Below, one piece after another: positions 16,608 to 24,882 of a stretch of DNA of 32,202 nucleotides. A model generated the notes under the pieces. It had not been told where the DNA came from. It saw only the letters and a list, made by a program, of their open reading frames with translations, and ran no database searches. The translations under genes and the position numbers were made by a program. Origin of the DNA: Acidobacteriota bacterium (lineage in GTDB: Bacteria > Acidobacteriota > Terriglobia > Terriglobales > Acidobacteriaceae); assembly GCA_019236695.1 (NCBI GenBank), contig JAFAIN010000248.1:1-32202 (forward strand), given 5' to 3'. How positions within the stretch are numbered: position 1 is the stretch's first letter; each line of letters opens with the position of its first letter.

Positions 16608-17081
16608 ATGAAGAAGCAAGCCGGATTCTCCCTGATCGAGCTGCTCATCGTCGTAGCCATCATATTGATTATCGCGGCCATCGCCGTACCAAACCTTCTG
16701 CGCTCGCGGATGGCTGCAAACGAGGCTTCCGCGGTGGGCACCCTTCGCACCATCAACACTGCTCAAGTCACCTACATGACAACGTATCCGGCCACTGGAT
16801 ATACAGCCCTGGCGGCTCTTGGCGGCGCTTCGCCCTGCACGCCGGCTCCGGCCTCGGCCTGTATCGTCGATGCAACCGTCTCTACCGGCGGAGCAAAAAG
16901 CGGCTACACCTTCACGTCAACCCCGGGGAGCGACGTCCCGGCTTCGACCTTCGGGTCGAATGCAAACCCCCAGACTTTCGGTACAACCGGAATGCGCAAT
17001 TTCTATTCGAATAATGGCTTCATCATCACTTACACCACCAACGGCCAGACCGCCGGCCCTTCCGACAGCGTGCTGCAGTAG
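16608..17081 (+). CDS. Type IV pilin (paralog 2)
   Basis: MKKQAG|FSLIELLIVVAIILIIAAIAVPNLLRSRMAANEASAVGTLRTINTAQVTYMTTYPATGYTALAALGG. SD ggag upstream. Confidence 0.95.
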   Translation: MKKQAGFSLIELLIVVAIILIIAAIAVPNLLRSRMAANEASAVGTLRTINTAQVTYMTTYPATGYTALAALGGASPCTPAPASACIVDATVSTGGAKSGYTFTSTPGSDVPASTFGSNANPQTFGTTGMRNFYSNNGFIITYTTNGQTAGPSDSVLQ

Positions 17082-17221
17082 CTTCGGCGCTGCATTTCTG
17101 CTTTCATCATTCCATTCCTCTTCGGCCATCAGATTACATTGACCGGCCACACGGCATTTCCTGGACAGAACAAACCAGGGCTGCGTTTCGCACACAAGCC
17201 CCAGTTCCTCCGGCCTTTGAC

Positions 17222-17259
17222 ATGACACATTTCGTTACAACCATGACGCGCAGTGTCAT
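17222..17259. promoter_or_regulatory. Possible activator-binding dyad upstream of pilin 3
   Basis: ATGACAC (17222-17228) and GTGTCAT (17253-17259) are exact inverted repeats; an inner ATGAC-N7-GTCAT dyad lies at 17243-17259. About 130 bp upstream of the -24 element. Confidence 0.35.
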
Positions 17260-17387
17260 TTCCCGCACTGATGCTGGCTATTTCCACCCGCGTCAATCCG
17301 TCCATGTACTTCGGTGTGCCCTGTATGTGGATGCAAACGCGATAGTTGCCGCCACAAAACACGGAATTCTACGAGGCAATTCAGATT

Positions 17388-17403
17388 TGGCAGCACAGGT
17401 GCA
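17388..17403 (+). promoter_or_regulatory. Sigma-54-type -24/-12 element of pilin gene 3
   Basis: TGGCAGCACAGGTGCA = TGGC-N8-TGCA, 53 bp upstream of the ATG. Confidence 0.6.
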
Positions 17404-17456
17404 CTTACGAGTGCGCTGGTCGCGAATAGACGACCGAGGGAGAGGAATAACAAGGA

Positions 17457-17933
17457 ATGCGTAAACAGAAGGGCTTCTCGCTTATCGAACTCTTGATCGT
17501 GGTCGCGATCATTCTCATCATCGCGGCGATTGCTGTCCCCAACCTGCTGCGTTCGCGCATGGCTGCGAACGAAGCATCCGCTGTGGGAACGGTTCGCACC
17601 ATCAACACCGCGCAGGTAATGTATGCCGCTACGTATCCGGCTACGGGTTACACGGCGCTTTCGGCGTTGGGCGGCGCATCGCCCTGCACTGCCAGCCCCA
17701 CTACCGCCTGCATTATTGACTCTACGGTTTCGGGCGGCGGCGCGAAGAGCGGCTTCACCTTTGCCTCGGCAGCCGGCGCAGGCACCCCGTCCATCACCTT
17801 TACGGTGAATGGGGACCCGCAGACGTTCGGCACTACCGGCATGCGGCACTTCTTCTCCGATCAGACGTTTGTAATCCGTTACGACACAACCACGGCTGGT
17901 CCGGCGACGGCTGCCAGCACGGCTCTGCAGTAA
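17457..17933 (+). CDS. Type IV pilin (paralog 3)
   Basis: MRKQKG|FSLIELLIVVAIILIIAAIAVPNLLRSRMAANEASAVGTVRTINTAQVMYAATYPATGYTALSALGG. Confidence 0.95.
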   Translation: MRKQKGFSLIELLIVVAIILIIAAIAVPNLLRSRMAANEASAVGTVRTINTAQVMYAATYPATGYTALSALGGASPCTASPTTACIIDSTVSGGGAKSGFTFASAAGAGTPSITFTVNGDPQTFGTTGMRHFFSDQTFVIRYDTTTAGPATAASTALQ

Positions 17934-18010
17934 CGATCTTATCTCCGGCGCAGTTCCCCGAACTTGCCGGCCGATTTGGGCTGTACCTGGGGGGAGGGTA
18001 ACAGCCTGGG

Positions 18011-18045
18011 GAGCACGGGTTTCGGCCCGTGCTCTTCGCTTTTTG
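18011..18045 (+). terminator. Rho-independent terminator after pilin 3
   Basis: GAGCACGGG-tttcgg-CCCGTGCTC then ttcgcttttt. Confidence 0.8.
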
Positions 18046-18128
18046 CCTGATTCTGCGCCGAGCTTACGTGACCTCGGTTATCTACCTCCTGAACGCGTGA
18101 ATGCTCTAACGTTGACTACTACCCCTGC

Positions 18129-19139
18129 ATGTCCGCAGCCATAGAGATCGCCGGGCTTTCGAAGCAGTACAGCGTCGGATTCTGGCGCAAGCGCCCCCGG
18201 ATTGCTTTGCAGCCTCTGCACATGGAAGTTCAGCGCGGCGAGGTTTTCGGCTACCTGGGCCACAATGGCGCAGGAAAAACAACAACCCTCAAGCTGCTCA
18301 TGGGCCTCATCTTTCCCACCGCCGGAAGCGCGCGCGTTCTGAACCTTGACATAGGCGATCCGGCGATGAAGGAGCGGATTGGGTTTTTGCCCGAGCAGCC
18401 GTACTTCTACGATTACCTGACCGCTCCGGAACTGCTGACTTATTTCGCGCAGCTCTCCGGAATCAACGCCGGCAATCGCGAACGGCGGGTTCGAACGGCG
18501 CTGATTCGCGTGGGATTGCGTGGCATCGATCGCCTGCAGCTCAGAAAGTTCTCAAAGGGCATGCTGCAGCGCGTAGGGCTCGCGCAGGCGATTCTCCACG
18601 ATCCCGAAGTGGTGATTCTCGACGAGCCAATGTCAGGGCTCGACCCAATTGGCCGCCGCGAAGTGCGCGACCTCATCCAGTCATTGAAGGATGACGGCAA
18701 AACCATTCTGTTTTCCACACATATCCTGAGCGATGCCGAGTCTCTCTGTGACCGCGTAGCCGTTCTGCAAAAAGGCAGGCTGCGCGTAGTGGGCCGTGTA
18801 AGCGAGTTGACGGCAAGCGTTCAGGGCCGGATGGAGGTCACCTGGCGGGATGCGCCCGCCGAGGCGCTGGGTGGATTGGCCGTTGAGAATCGCGCAGGCG
18901 GTGACTGCATTCGCTCGGTTGTGCTGGAGGCCGAGTTGGACGCCGCACTGCAAGCCCTGCGGCGTGCACGCGGGCGCCTGATCTCTGTGACTCCAATCCG
19001 CCGTTCACTGGAGCAGTACTTCCTTGAACAGGGCGACACGGAAACGAATCTTGGCCGGGACAATGAGCCGCGCCTGCAATTCCAGACCAGCGAAACCCCT
19101 CCGTTCGACACGGAGCGGATTGCGGAGCTGGCGAAATGA
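18129..19139 (+). CDS. ABC transporter ATP-binding protein (PilH-like by context)
   Basis: Walker A GHNGAGKTTTLKLLMGLIFPT, signature FSKGMLQRVGLAQ, Walker B VVILDEPMSGLDP, ILFSTHILSDAE. Confidence 0.93.
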   Translation: MSAAIEIAGLSKQYSVGFWRKRPRIALQPLHMEVQRGEVFGYLGHNGAGKTTTLKLLMGLIFPTAGSARVLNLDIGDPAMKERIGFLPEQPYFYDYLTAPELLTYFAQLSGINAGNRERRVRTALIRVGLRGIDRLQLRKFSKGMLQRVGLAQAILHDPEVVILDEPMSGLDPIGRREVRDLIQSLKDDGKTILFSTHILSDAESLCDRVAVLQKGRLRVVGRVSELTASVQGRMEVTWRDAPAEALGGLAVENRAGGDCIRSVVLEAELDAALQALRRARGRLISVTPIRRSLEQYFLEQGDTETNLGRDNEPRLQFQTSETPPFDTERIAELAK

Positions 19140-19912
19140 TCCGCCGCGTCCTCTATATCGCCCACAATACGTTCCGAGAGGCGGTACGCGACCGAGTTCT
19201 ATACAACCTGGTGATCTTCGCGCTGCTGATGATCGGCGCGGCGATTCTGTTCGGGCAAATCTCAGTGGGCATTGAGCGCATCGTGATCATCAACCTCGGG
19301 CTGAGCGCCATGTCCATATTCGGTGCGCTGATCGCCATGTTCATCGGCATCGGCCTGGTATCGAAGGAAATTGAAAAGCGAACTCTTTACACGCTGCTGG
19401 CGCACCCGGTTCGCCGCTGGGAGTTCATTGCCGGAAAATTCGCGGGGCTGGCAGGGACGCTTGCGGTTAACGCCTGCCTGATGGGCATGGGCGTATATGC
19501 CGCGTTGTGGTATGTGGCCCACCGCCTCACTTCCGGCGACGTTTCACTGCTTGGCGCGATGTATTGCATAGTGCTGCAACTGGTGATCATCACGGCTGTC
19601 GCTCTGCTGTTTTCATCGTTTGCCTCGCCCGTAATGGCTGCGGTGTACACTTTCGCGCTGTTCGTAATAGGGTCCTTTGATCAGGATCTTCATGCATTTG
19701 CGGGGCTGGCCCATGGCGCAACGCGCTGGCTGGCTATGGCTGCGGCCTACGCTGTCCCCAACTTCGCCTCTCTGAATTTCATCTCTTCCGCGGCGCACGG
19801 CATTGGCGCAGGGCCCAAACTGCTGGCGCTGAACAGTGCCTATGCGGCGGTGTACTGCGTCACGGCGCTGGCCGGCGCTACCGCCGTTTTCGAGCGCCGG
19901 AACCTGAAATGA
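19136..19912 (+). CDS. ABC-2-type transporter permease (PilI-like by context)
   Basis: ATGA overlap with the ATPase; multi-TM: MIRRVLYIAHNTFREAVRDRVLYNLVIFALLMIGAAILFGQISVG, EIEKRTLYTLLAHPVRRWEFIAGKFAG. Confidence 0.9.
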   Translation: MIRRVLYIAHNTFREAVRDRVLYNLVIFALLMIGAAILFGQISVGIERIVIINLGLSAMSIFGALIAMFIGIGLVSKEIEKRTLYTLLAHPVRRWEFIAGKFAGLAGTLAVNACLMGMGVYAALWYVAHRLTSGDVSLLGAMYCIVLQLVIITAVALLFSSFASPVMAAVYTFALFVIGSFDQDLHAFAGLAHGATRWLAMAAAYAVPNFASLNFISSAAHGIGAGPKLLALNSAYAAVYCVTALAGATAVFERRNLK

Positions 19913-20832
19913 GCAGGGTGCACCGAGGCCGCGTCGGGATCGCTTGCCGCGTGGCAATCGTGCTGGGTTTAGCCGGGGTGATTGTGTTCTCGCGGGCAGC
20001 CGCGTCTGCAGCGCCGCACAGCGACGCAGAGAATGTGCTCATTGTCTCTTCCCCCCGCGTGATTCATCGCCTGTGCCTGGGTTATTCGGGGCTGATCGCC
20101 GACCTTTACTGGACACGCGCGGTGCAGTACTTCGGCAGGACGCACGCGGAACGGGGCACCGGTTATAGGCTGCTGGCTCCCATTCTGACCATAGCAACCG
20201 AACTCGATCCAAAGCTCACCATCGCCTATGAGTATGGCGCCGTGTTCCTGGCGCAAAAGCCTCCCGAAGGCGCAGGCGAGCCTGAGAGCGCCGTTGCCCT
20301 GATCCGCCGCGGGATCGAGCAGAATCCCGGGAACTGGCGTCTGTATTACACCTTGGGTTTCATTTACGGGATGGAGTTGAAGGATTATGGCTCGGCAGCC
20401 GAGGCTTTTGCTCAGGGAGCACAGATCCCAGGGGCCCACCCGTGGATGCGCGTGTTGAGCGCGAGCATGGCTGAGCACGGCGGCGACCCTGAAACGGCGC
20501 ATTACATGTGGACACAGATGTACCAAAGCGCTACGGAAGACATGCTGCGCAACAACGCCGAACAACACCTGCGAAGCGCCGAAGCCCAGGTGGATTTATC
20601 AAGGTTGCAGCACATGATTGCGGCATACCGTGCCGAAACCGGCCACCCACCTGCATCGCTGGCTGCACTGGTTCGCCCCGGTTACCTGTACCGCCTTCCA
20701 AAAGACCCCACCGGCCAGTACTACCGGATCGACGCTCATGGGCGCGCAACCGTGCAGCATCCCGGGGACTTCCCTTTTCTGGAAATAGACGAGAAAACTG
20801 ATCCCGTGCTGGCGATGGCCAGGAAGCCGTAG
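19909..20832 (+). CDS. Membrane-anchored TPR-like protein with pseudopilin-like C-terminal segment
   Basis: ATGA overlap with the permease; N-terminal TM; GYSGLIADLYWTRAVQYFG; TPR-like LIRRGIEQNPGNWRLYYTLGFIYGMELKDYGSAAEAFAQGAQIPGAHPWM; C-term MIAAYRAETGHPPASLAALVRPGYLYRLPKDPTGQYYRI. Confidence 0.8.
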   Translation: MSRVHRGRVGIACRVAIVLGLAGVIVFSRAAASAAPHSDAENVLIVSSPRVIHRLCLGYSGLIADLYWTRAVQYFGRTHAERGTGYRLLAPILTIATELDPKLTIAYEYGAVFLAQKPPEGAGEPESAVALIRRGIEQNPGNWRLYYTLGFIYGMELKDYGSAAEAFAQGAQIPGAHPWMRVLSASMAEHGGDPETAHYMWTQMYQSATEDMLRNNAEQHLRSAEAQVDLSRLQHMIAAYRAETGHPPASLAALVRPGYLYRLPKDPTGQYYRIDAHGRATVQHPGDFPFLEIDEKTDPVLAMARKP

Positions 20833-20922
20833 CACAGATGGGAATTCACAGCGGAGGCTCGGGATGCCGAACCAGAAAACGGGGTTCCACTCCAAGCCAG
20901 GGAAAAATGCTCCCGAAAACGG

Positions 20923-21588
20923 TCATTGCGGGCTAGCCAGATTCCTGGTCTCAATAACTTCAACCCCGGGTGGGGGGGTGAAGCGAAAATCGGAATCGGG
21001 CGCCGGGGGATTTTCCTGGAGGCCGCTGAAATCAAATTCCGTCGTTGATCCATCGATGTTGTGAATAACCAGTCGACGGATCTGTCCGGCCTGATTTGCT
21101 TCCAGAACAACGTCTTCCACTTGATCAGCCATGGCCTTCGGCCGGCCGCGCAGCACCACGTCGCCGGGCTCCTCCGGCTTCACGTCGGGCGCAAGAGACA
21201 GCGAATCGAACTCCTTTTCGAGCCGGCTCTTGCCAAGCAGATACCTCAAAGGTGACCGCAAGTCTTGGAGATCCCGGGCGGGCGCCTTTCGCGCCTGCCG
21301 GTCACCCGGGACATAGAACCACGCTGTACGGCCATCGCTCAGGAAGAGTTTGGGGCGAGGTTGCTCGTAATTCCAGCGCATCCGTCCGGGCTTCTTGAGG
21401 ATAAGCGAGCCGGATTCAATACGGTCCATACCGTTTCCCGAGTACTTTTCGGTGAAATTGGTTTTGAGAGTCTCAAGGCGGTTGTAGTAATGATCAACTC
21501 TCCGGGCAATCTCGTGCACAGTGGCAGCGGTAGACGCCGGCGACGGCACGAACAAGAGGGCCAACGCTATCACCCAGGGCATTAACAC
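20923..21588 (-). CDS. LolA-like outer-membrane lipoprotein carrier family protein
   Basis: Signal peptide; VDHYYNRLETLKTNFTEKYSGNGMDRIESGSLILKKPGRMRWNYEQPRPKLFLSDGRTAWFYVPGDRQARKAPARD is a typical LolA pattern. Confidence 0.88.
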   Translation of the reverse strand: MLMPWVIALALLFVPSPASTAATVHEIARRVDHYYNRLETLKTNFTEKYSGNGMDRIESGSLILKKPGRMRWNYEQPRPKLFLSDGRTAWFYVPGDRQARKAPARDLQDLRSPLRYLLGKSRLEKEFDSLSLAPDVKPEEPGDVVLRGRPKAMADQVEDVVLEANQAGQIRRLVIHNIDGSTTEFDFSGLQENPPAPDSDFRFTPPPGVEVIETRNLASPQ

Positions 21589-21838
21589 CTATATTACCGT
21601 TCCGGATTCCTCAGCAACGTCTGGGCCGTACGGTTGAGCAGATTCATAAAATGTGGCTGGGAGCTTGATATGGCGCAACGTTGAGCCCTTCGTAACACCT
21701 CAGAATGACCCCATCGGTTACCCAGAGTTACCCGCTGTACGGAACGGAGGCAGCGGGAATTCGGTCTGTGAATACAAGTACTTAGTCGCTAGCGCACCCC
21801 AGGGCGGCGTCGAACCGCAATGCTAAACTTGGTATTAA

Positions 21839-23047
21839 ATGCCTGAATTCCTAGTAAAAGTAGCTGATGAGCGTGGGCATGTAACTGAGCAACTGGAAAA
21901 TGCCCATTCCGAAGCTGAGGCCCGAGACCGCTATTCGTCACAGGGGATGCTGGTCTATTCAGTAAGGCCCCGCGGTGTCCTTAGCACGAGCGGAGGGGGG
22001 TTCAGGCTCAGGCGCAAGCTGAAACTGGAGCAGTTCGTCATATTCAATGAGCAGTTCATCACGCTGGTAAAGGCTGGCCTGCCTATCGTAACGGCGCTGG
22101 ACTTGCTGATCCGGCGGCAGAAAAAAGGGATGTTCCGCAGCTTGTTGGAGGACGTCCACGGCCGCGTGAAGGCTGGCGAGTCGCTTTCCGATAGCTTTAC
22201 GCACCACGCCGTGGTTCCCCGGCTGTACACGACCACGCTGCTGGCGGGCGAAAAGAGCGGCAACCTTGAGGAAGTCCTGCGGCGTTACATCAATTTTCAG
22301 CGGCTGGCATTGACGTTCAGGAAAAAGCTGACGGCGTCGATGATTTACCCGACCATCCTGATCGTTATGGTCATTGTGATGCTCACGTTTCTGGTTACGT
22401 ACGTCGTGCCGCAGTTCGCCTCGTTGTACACGCAGTTGAACGCGCAACTGCCGCCCATGACGGTGTTCATGCTGGACGTAGGGACGACCATACGCAAATT
22501 TTTCTGGTTGATTGTGGCGCTGCTGGCGGGCGGGCTGTTTCTCTTCTGGCGAGCCATGCGAACCGAAACGGGGGCCCACCGGCTGGACCGCATCCGGCTG
22601 GCAACGCCACTGTTGGGAGGCATCTGGCTGAAGTACCAGGTTGCGGTGTTCAGCCGGATGCTGGCGACGCTGCTCTCGGGCGGGCTGCCGCTGGTGAATG
22701 CCCTCGATACCGCCGGGGCATCGATGCAGAGTCGCAGCATCAAGACTGCGGTTACGGCGGCCGAACAGCGGGTGCGGGAAGGCCAGCCGCTGGCGCGCAG
22801 CCTGGAAGCCACCAGGACGTTTCCGGAGCTTTCGGTGGAAATGATCGAGGTAGGCGAATCCACCGGTGCGTTACCCGCCATGCTGACTTCGGTGGCGGAA
22901 TTTTTCGAGGAAGACGTGCAGACGGCAACCACCGCGGCCATGTCGCTCATCGAGCCGCTCATCCTGGTTTTTATGGGCGTAGTGGTGGTCGTGGTGCTGC
23001 TTTCGCTGTATCTCCCGATTTTCAGTCTGGGAGCAAATATTCACTGA
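21839..23047 (+). CDS. pilC: Type IV pilus inner-membrane platform protein
   Basis: Two T2SSF domains; LEQFVIFNEQFITLVKAGLPIVTALDLL; LLAGEKSGNLEEVLRRY; FSRMLATLLSGGLPLVNAL; GESTGALPAMLTSVAEFFEEDV. Confidence 0.93.
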   Translation: MPEFLVKVADERGHVTEQLENAHSEAEARDRYSSQGMLVYSVRPRGVLSTSGGGFRLRRKLKLEQFVIFNEQFITLVKAGLPIVTALDLLIRRQKKGMFRSLLEDVHGRVKAGESLSDSFTHHAVVPRLYTTTLLAGEKSGNLEEVLRRYINFQRLALTFRKKLTASMIYPTILIVMVIVMLTFLVTYVVPQFASLYTQLNAQLPPMTVFMLDVGTTIRKFFWLIVALLAGGLFLFWRAMRTETGAHRLDRIRLATPLLGGIWLKYQVAVFSRMLATLLSGGLPLVNALDTAGASMQSRSIKTAVTAAEQRVREGQPLARSLEATRTFPELSVEMIEVGESTGALPAMLTSVAEFFEEDVQTATTAAMSLIEPLILVFMGVVVVVVLLSLYLPIFSLGANIH

Positions 23048-23120
23048 GCGTTTCTCATTGGGCTCTCGAGGCGCGTAACGCTTCGGGACAAGCAAGCGAG
23101 GAGCGGGAAATAAGGGGCTT

Positions 23121-24764
23121 ATGGCTGAACGTTCGATCCTTTTCCTGACGCAGGAAGAAACTCCGAATGAAGAAGCGCGGGCGCGCGAGCTCGCCCTCCG
23201 CTACAGGCGCGAGTTCGTGGAGTTGCACGGTTTCCACATTCATCACGATCTTCTCCGCAAAGTGCCGGTGGATTTGATGTTCCGGTACAACTTCATCCCG
23301 CTGGAAGAGCTGGAGGACGGCACGCTTTCCATAGCGATCGATGATCCCAAGAAGATCATGATGATCGATGAGATTGGGCTGCGGTTGGGGCGCAGCATCC
23401 AGACCAAGATTGCCACTGCGTCGCAGATTTCGGAGATCCTGAAGAAAACCGAGCAGTCGCGGCGCGTGCTCGAGGAGGCCAGCGAGGGGCTCACTCTTGA
23501 TCTGGTTCGCGAGGAGGAATCGGGTGATGAAACCATCTCGATTGAGCGACTCACTCAGGAAACTGAATCGAGCCGCATTGTTCATCTGGTGAACACGGCT
23601 ATCTTTACCGCCCTGCAGCGGCGGGCCAGCGACATACACATTGAAGGCCGGGACGAATCGGTTGTCATCAAGTACCGCATTGACGGAGTGCTGCAGCCGG
23701 CAATGCCGCCGATTGGCAAGGAGCATCACCAGACCATCATCACCAGGATCAAGGTAATGAGCGAGTTGGACATTGCGGAGCGCCGCGTTCCGCAGGACGG
23801 CCGTTTCCGGGTGCGCTACGGCGATCCGCCTCGTCCCATTGATTTCCGAGTGTCGATCATGCCCAGCATCCATGGCGAGGACGCCGTGCTGCGCGTGCTT
23901 GACAAAGAGTCGATGAGCGAAAAATTCCGTAAGCTCACGCTCGACGTGGTGGGCTTCAGCGATGACGATTTGCGCCGCTTCCGCCAGTACATTCACGAGC
24001 CCTACGGCATGGTGCTGGTCACCGGGCCTACGGGCAGCGGCAAGACCACCACGCTGTATGCCGCAGTGAACGAGATCAAGACCGACGAGGACAAGATCAT
24101 CACCATTGAAGATCCCGTGGAGTACCAGATCCGCGGCATCACGCAGATTCCGGTGAACGAGAAGAAAGGGCTTACGTTTGCCCGCGGGTTGCGCTCCATC
24201 CTGCGCCACGATCCCGACAAGATCATGGTGGGGGAAATCCGCGACTCTGAAACCGCTCAGATTGCCATTCAATCAGCGCTCACCGGGCACCTGGTGTTCA
24301 CCACCGTGCACGCCAACAACGTAGTCGATGTGCTGGGCCGCTTCCTGAACATGGGAGTAGAGCCGTACAACTTCGTCTCCGCCCTTAACTGCGTGCTGGC
24401 GCAGCGGCTGGTACGTATAATTTGCCCAAGCTGTAAGCAGCAGGTGCGCTATGACGCGGAGATCCTGGTGCAAAGCGGGCTCGATCCGAAGGTATGGGGT
24501 GACGTTCTGTTCGCGGAAGGCCTGGGCTGTCCCGATTGTGCCGGCACCGGCTATCACGGGCGAACCGCGATTCACGAACTGTTGGAGCTGAGCGACCGCA
24601 TTCGCGAAATGATTCTGGACCGCAAGCCCACGTCGGAGATTCGCCGGGCGGCCCACGAGGAAGGCATGCACTTCCTGCGCGAATCGGCGCTCGACAAAGT
24701 GAAATCAGGCGTCACCACGCTGAAGGAAATCAACAAGGTCACGTTCATCGAAACGAATCGGTAG
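23121..24764 (+). CDS. pilB: Type IV pilus assembly ATPase (PilB/GspE family)
   Basis: Walker A GPTGSGKTTTLYAAVNEI, Asp box ITIEDPVEYQI, Walker B ILRHDPDKIMVGEIRDSETAQIAIQSALTGHLVFTTVHANN, tetracysteine CPSC...CPDCAGTGYHGR. Confidence 0.93.
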   Translation: MAERSILFLTQEETPNEEARARELALRYRREFVELHGFHIHHDLLRKVPVDLMFRYNFIPLEELEDGTLSIAIDDPKKIMMIDEIGLRLGRSIQTKIATASQISEILKKTEQSRRVLEEASEGLTLDLVREEESGDETISIERLTQETESSRIVHLVNTAIFTALQRRASDIHIEGRDESVVIKYRIDGVLQPAMPPIGKEHHQTIITRIKVMSELDIAERRVPQDGRFRVRYGDPPRPIDFRVSIMPSIHGEDAVLRVLDKESMSEKFRKLTLDVVGFSDDDLRRFRQYIHEPYGMVLVTGPTGSGKTTTLYAAVNEIKTDEDKIITIEDPVEYQIRGITQIPVNEKKGLTFARGLRSILRHDPDKIMVGEIRDSETAQIAIQSALTGHLVFTTVHANNVVDVLGRFLNMGVEPYNFVSALNCVLAQRLVRIICPSCKQQVRYDAEILVQSGLDPKVWGDVLFAEGLGCPDCAGTGYHGRTAIHELLELSDRIREMILDRKPTSEIRRAAHEEGMHFLRESALDKVKSGVTTLKEINKVTFIETNR

Positions 24765-24813
24765 GGATCAGGTGACCCCTGAAGTCATCTGATAGTCTGA
24801 ACGCTTGCCGGGA

Positions 24814-24844
24814 GGACGCTGAGTTGATCGGCAACTCAGCGTCC
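24814..24844 (+). repeat. Perfect 12-bp inverted repeat between pilB and pilM
   Basis: GGACGCTGAGTT-gatcggc-AACTCAGCGTCC. Confidence 0.8.
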
Positions 24845-24882
24845 GAGCGGCGCATAAGCGAGCCGAGATCGACTCGAAGGCC

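Noticed and set aside
23055-24272. 405-aa minus-strand ORF opposite pilB
   Set aside because: Antisense shadow; pilB motifs are complete on the plus strand.
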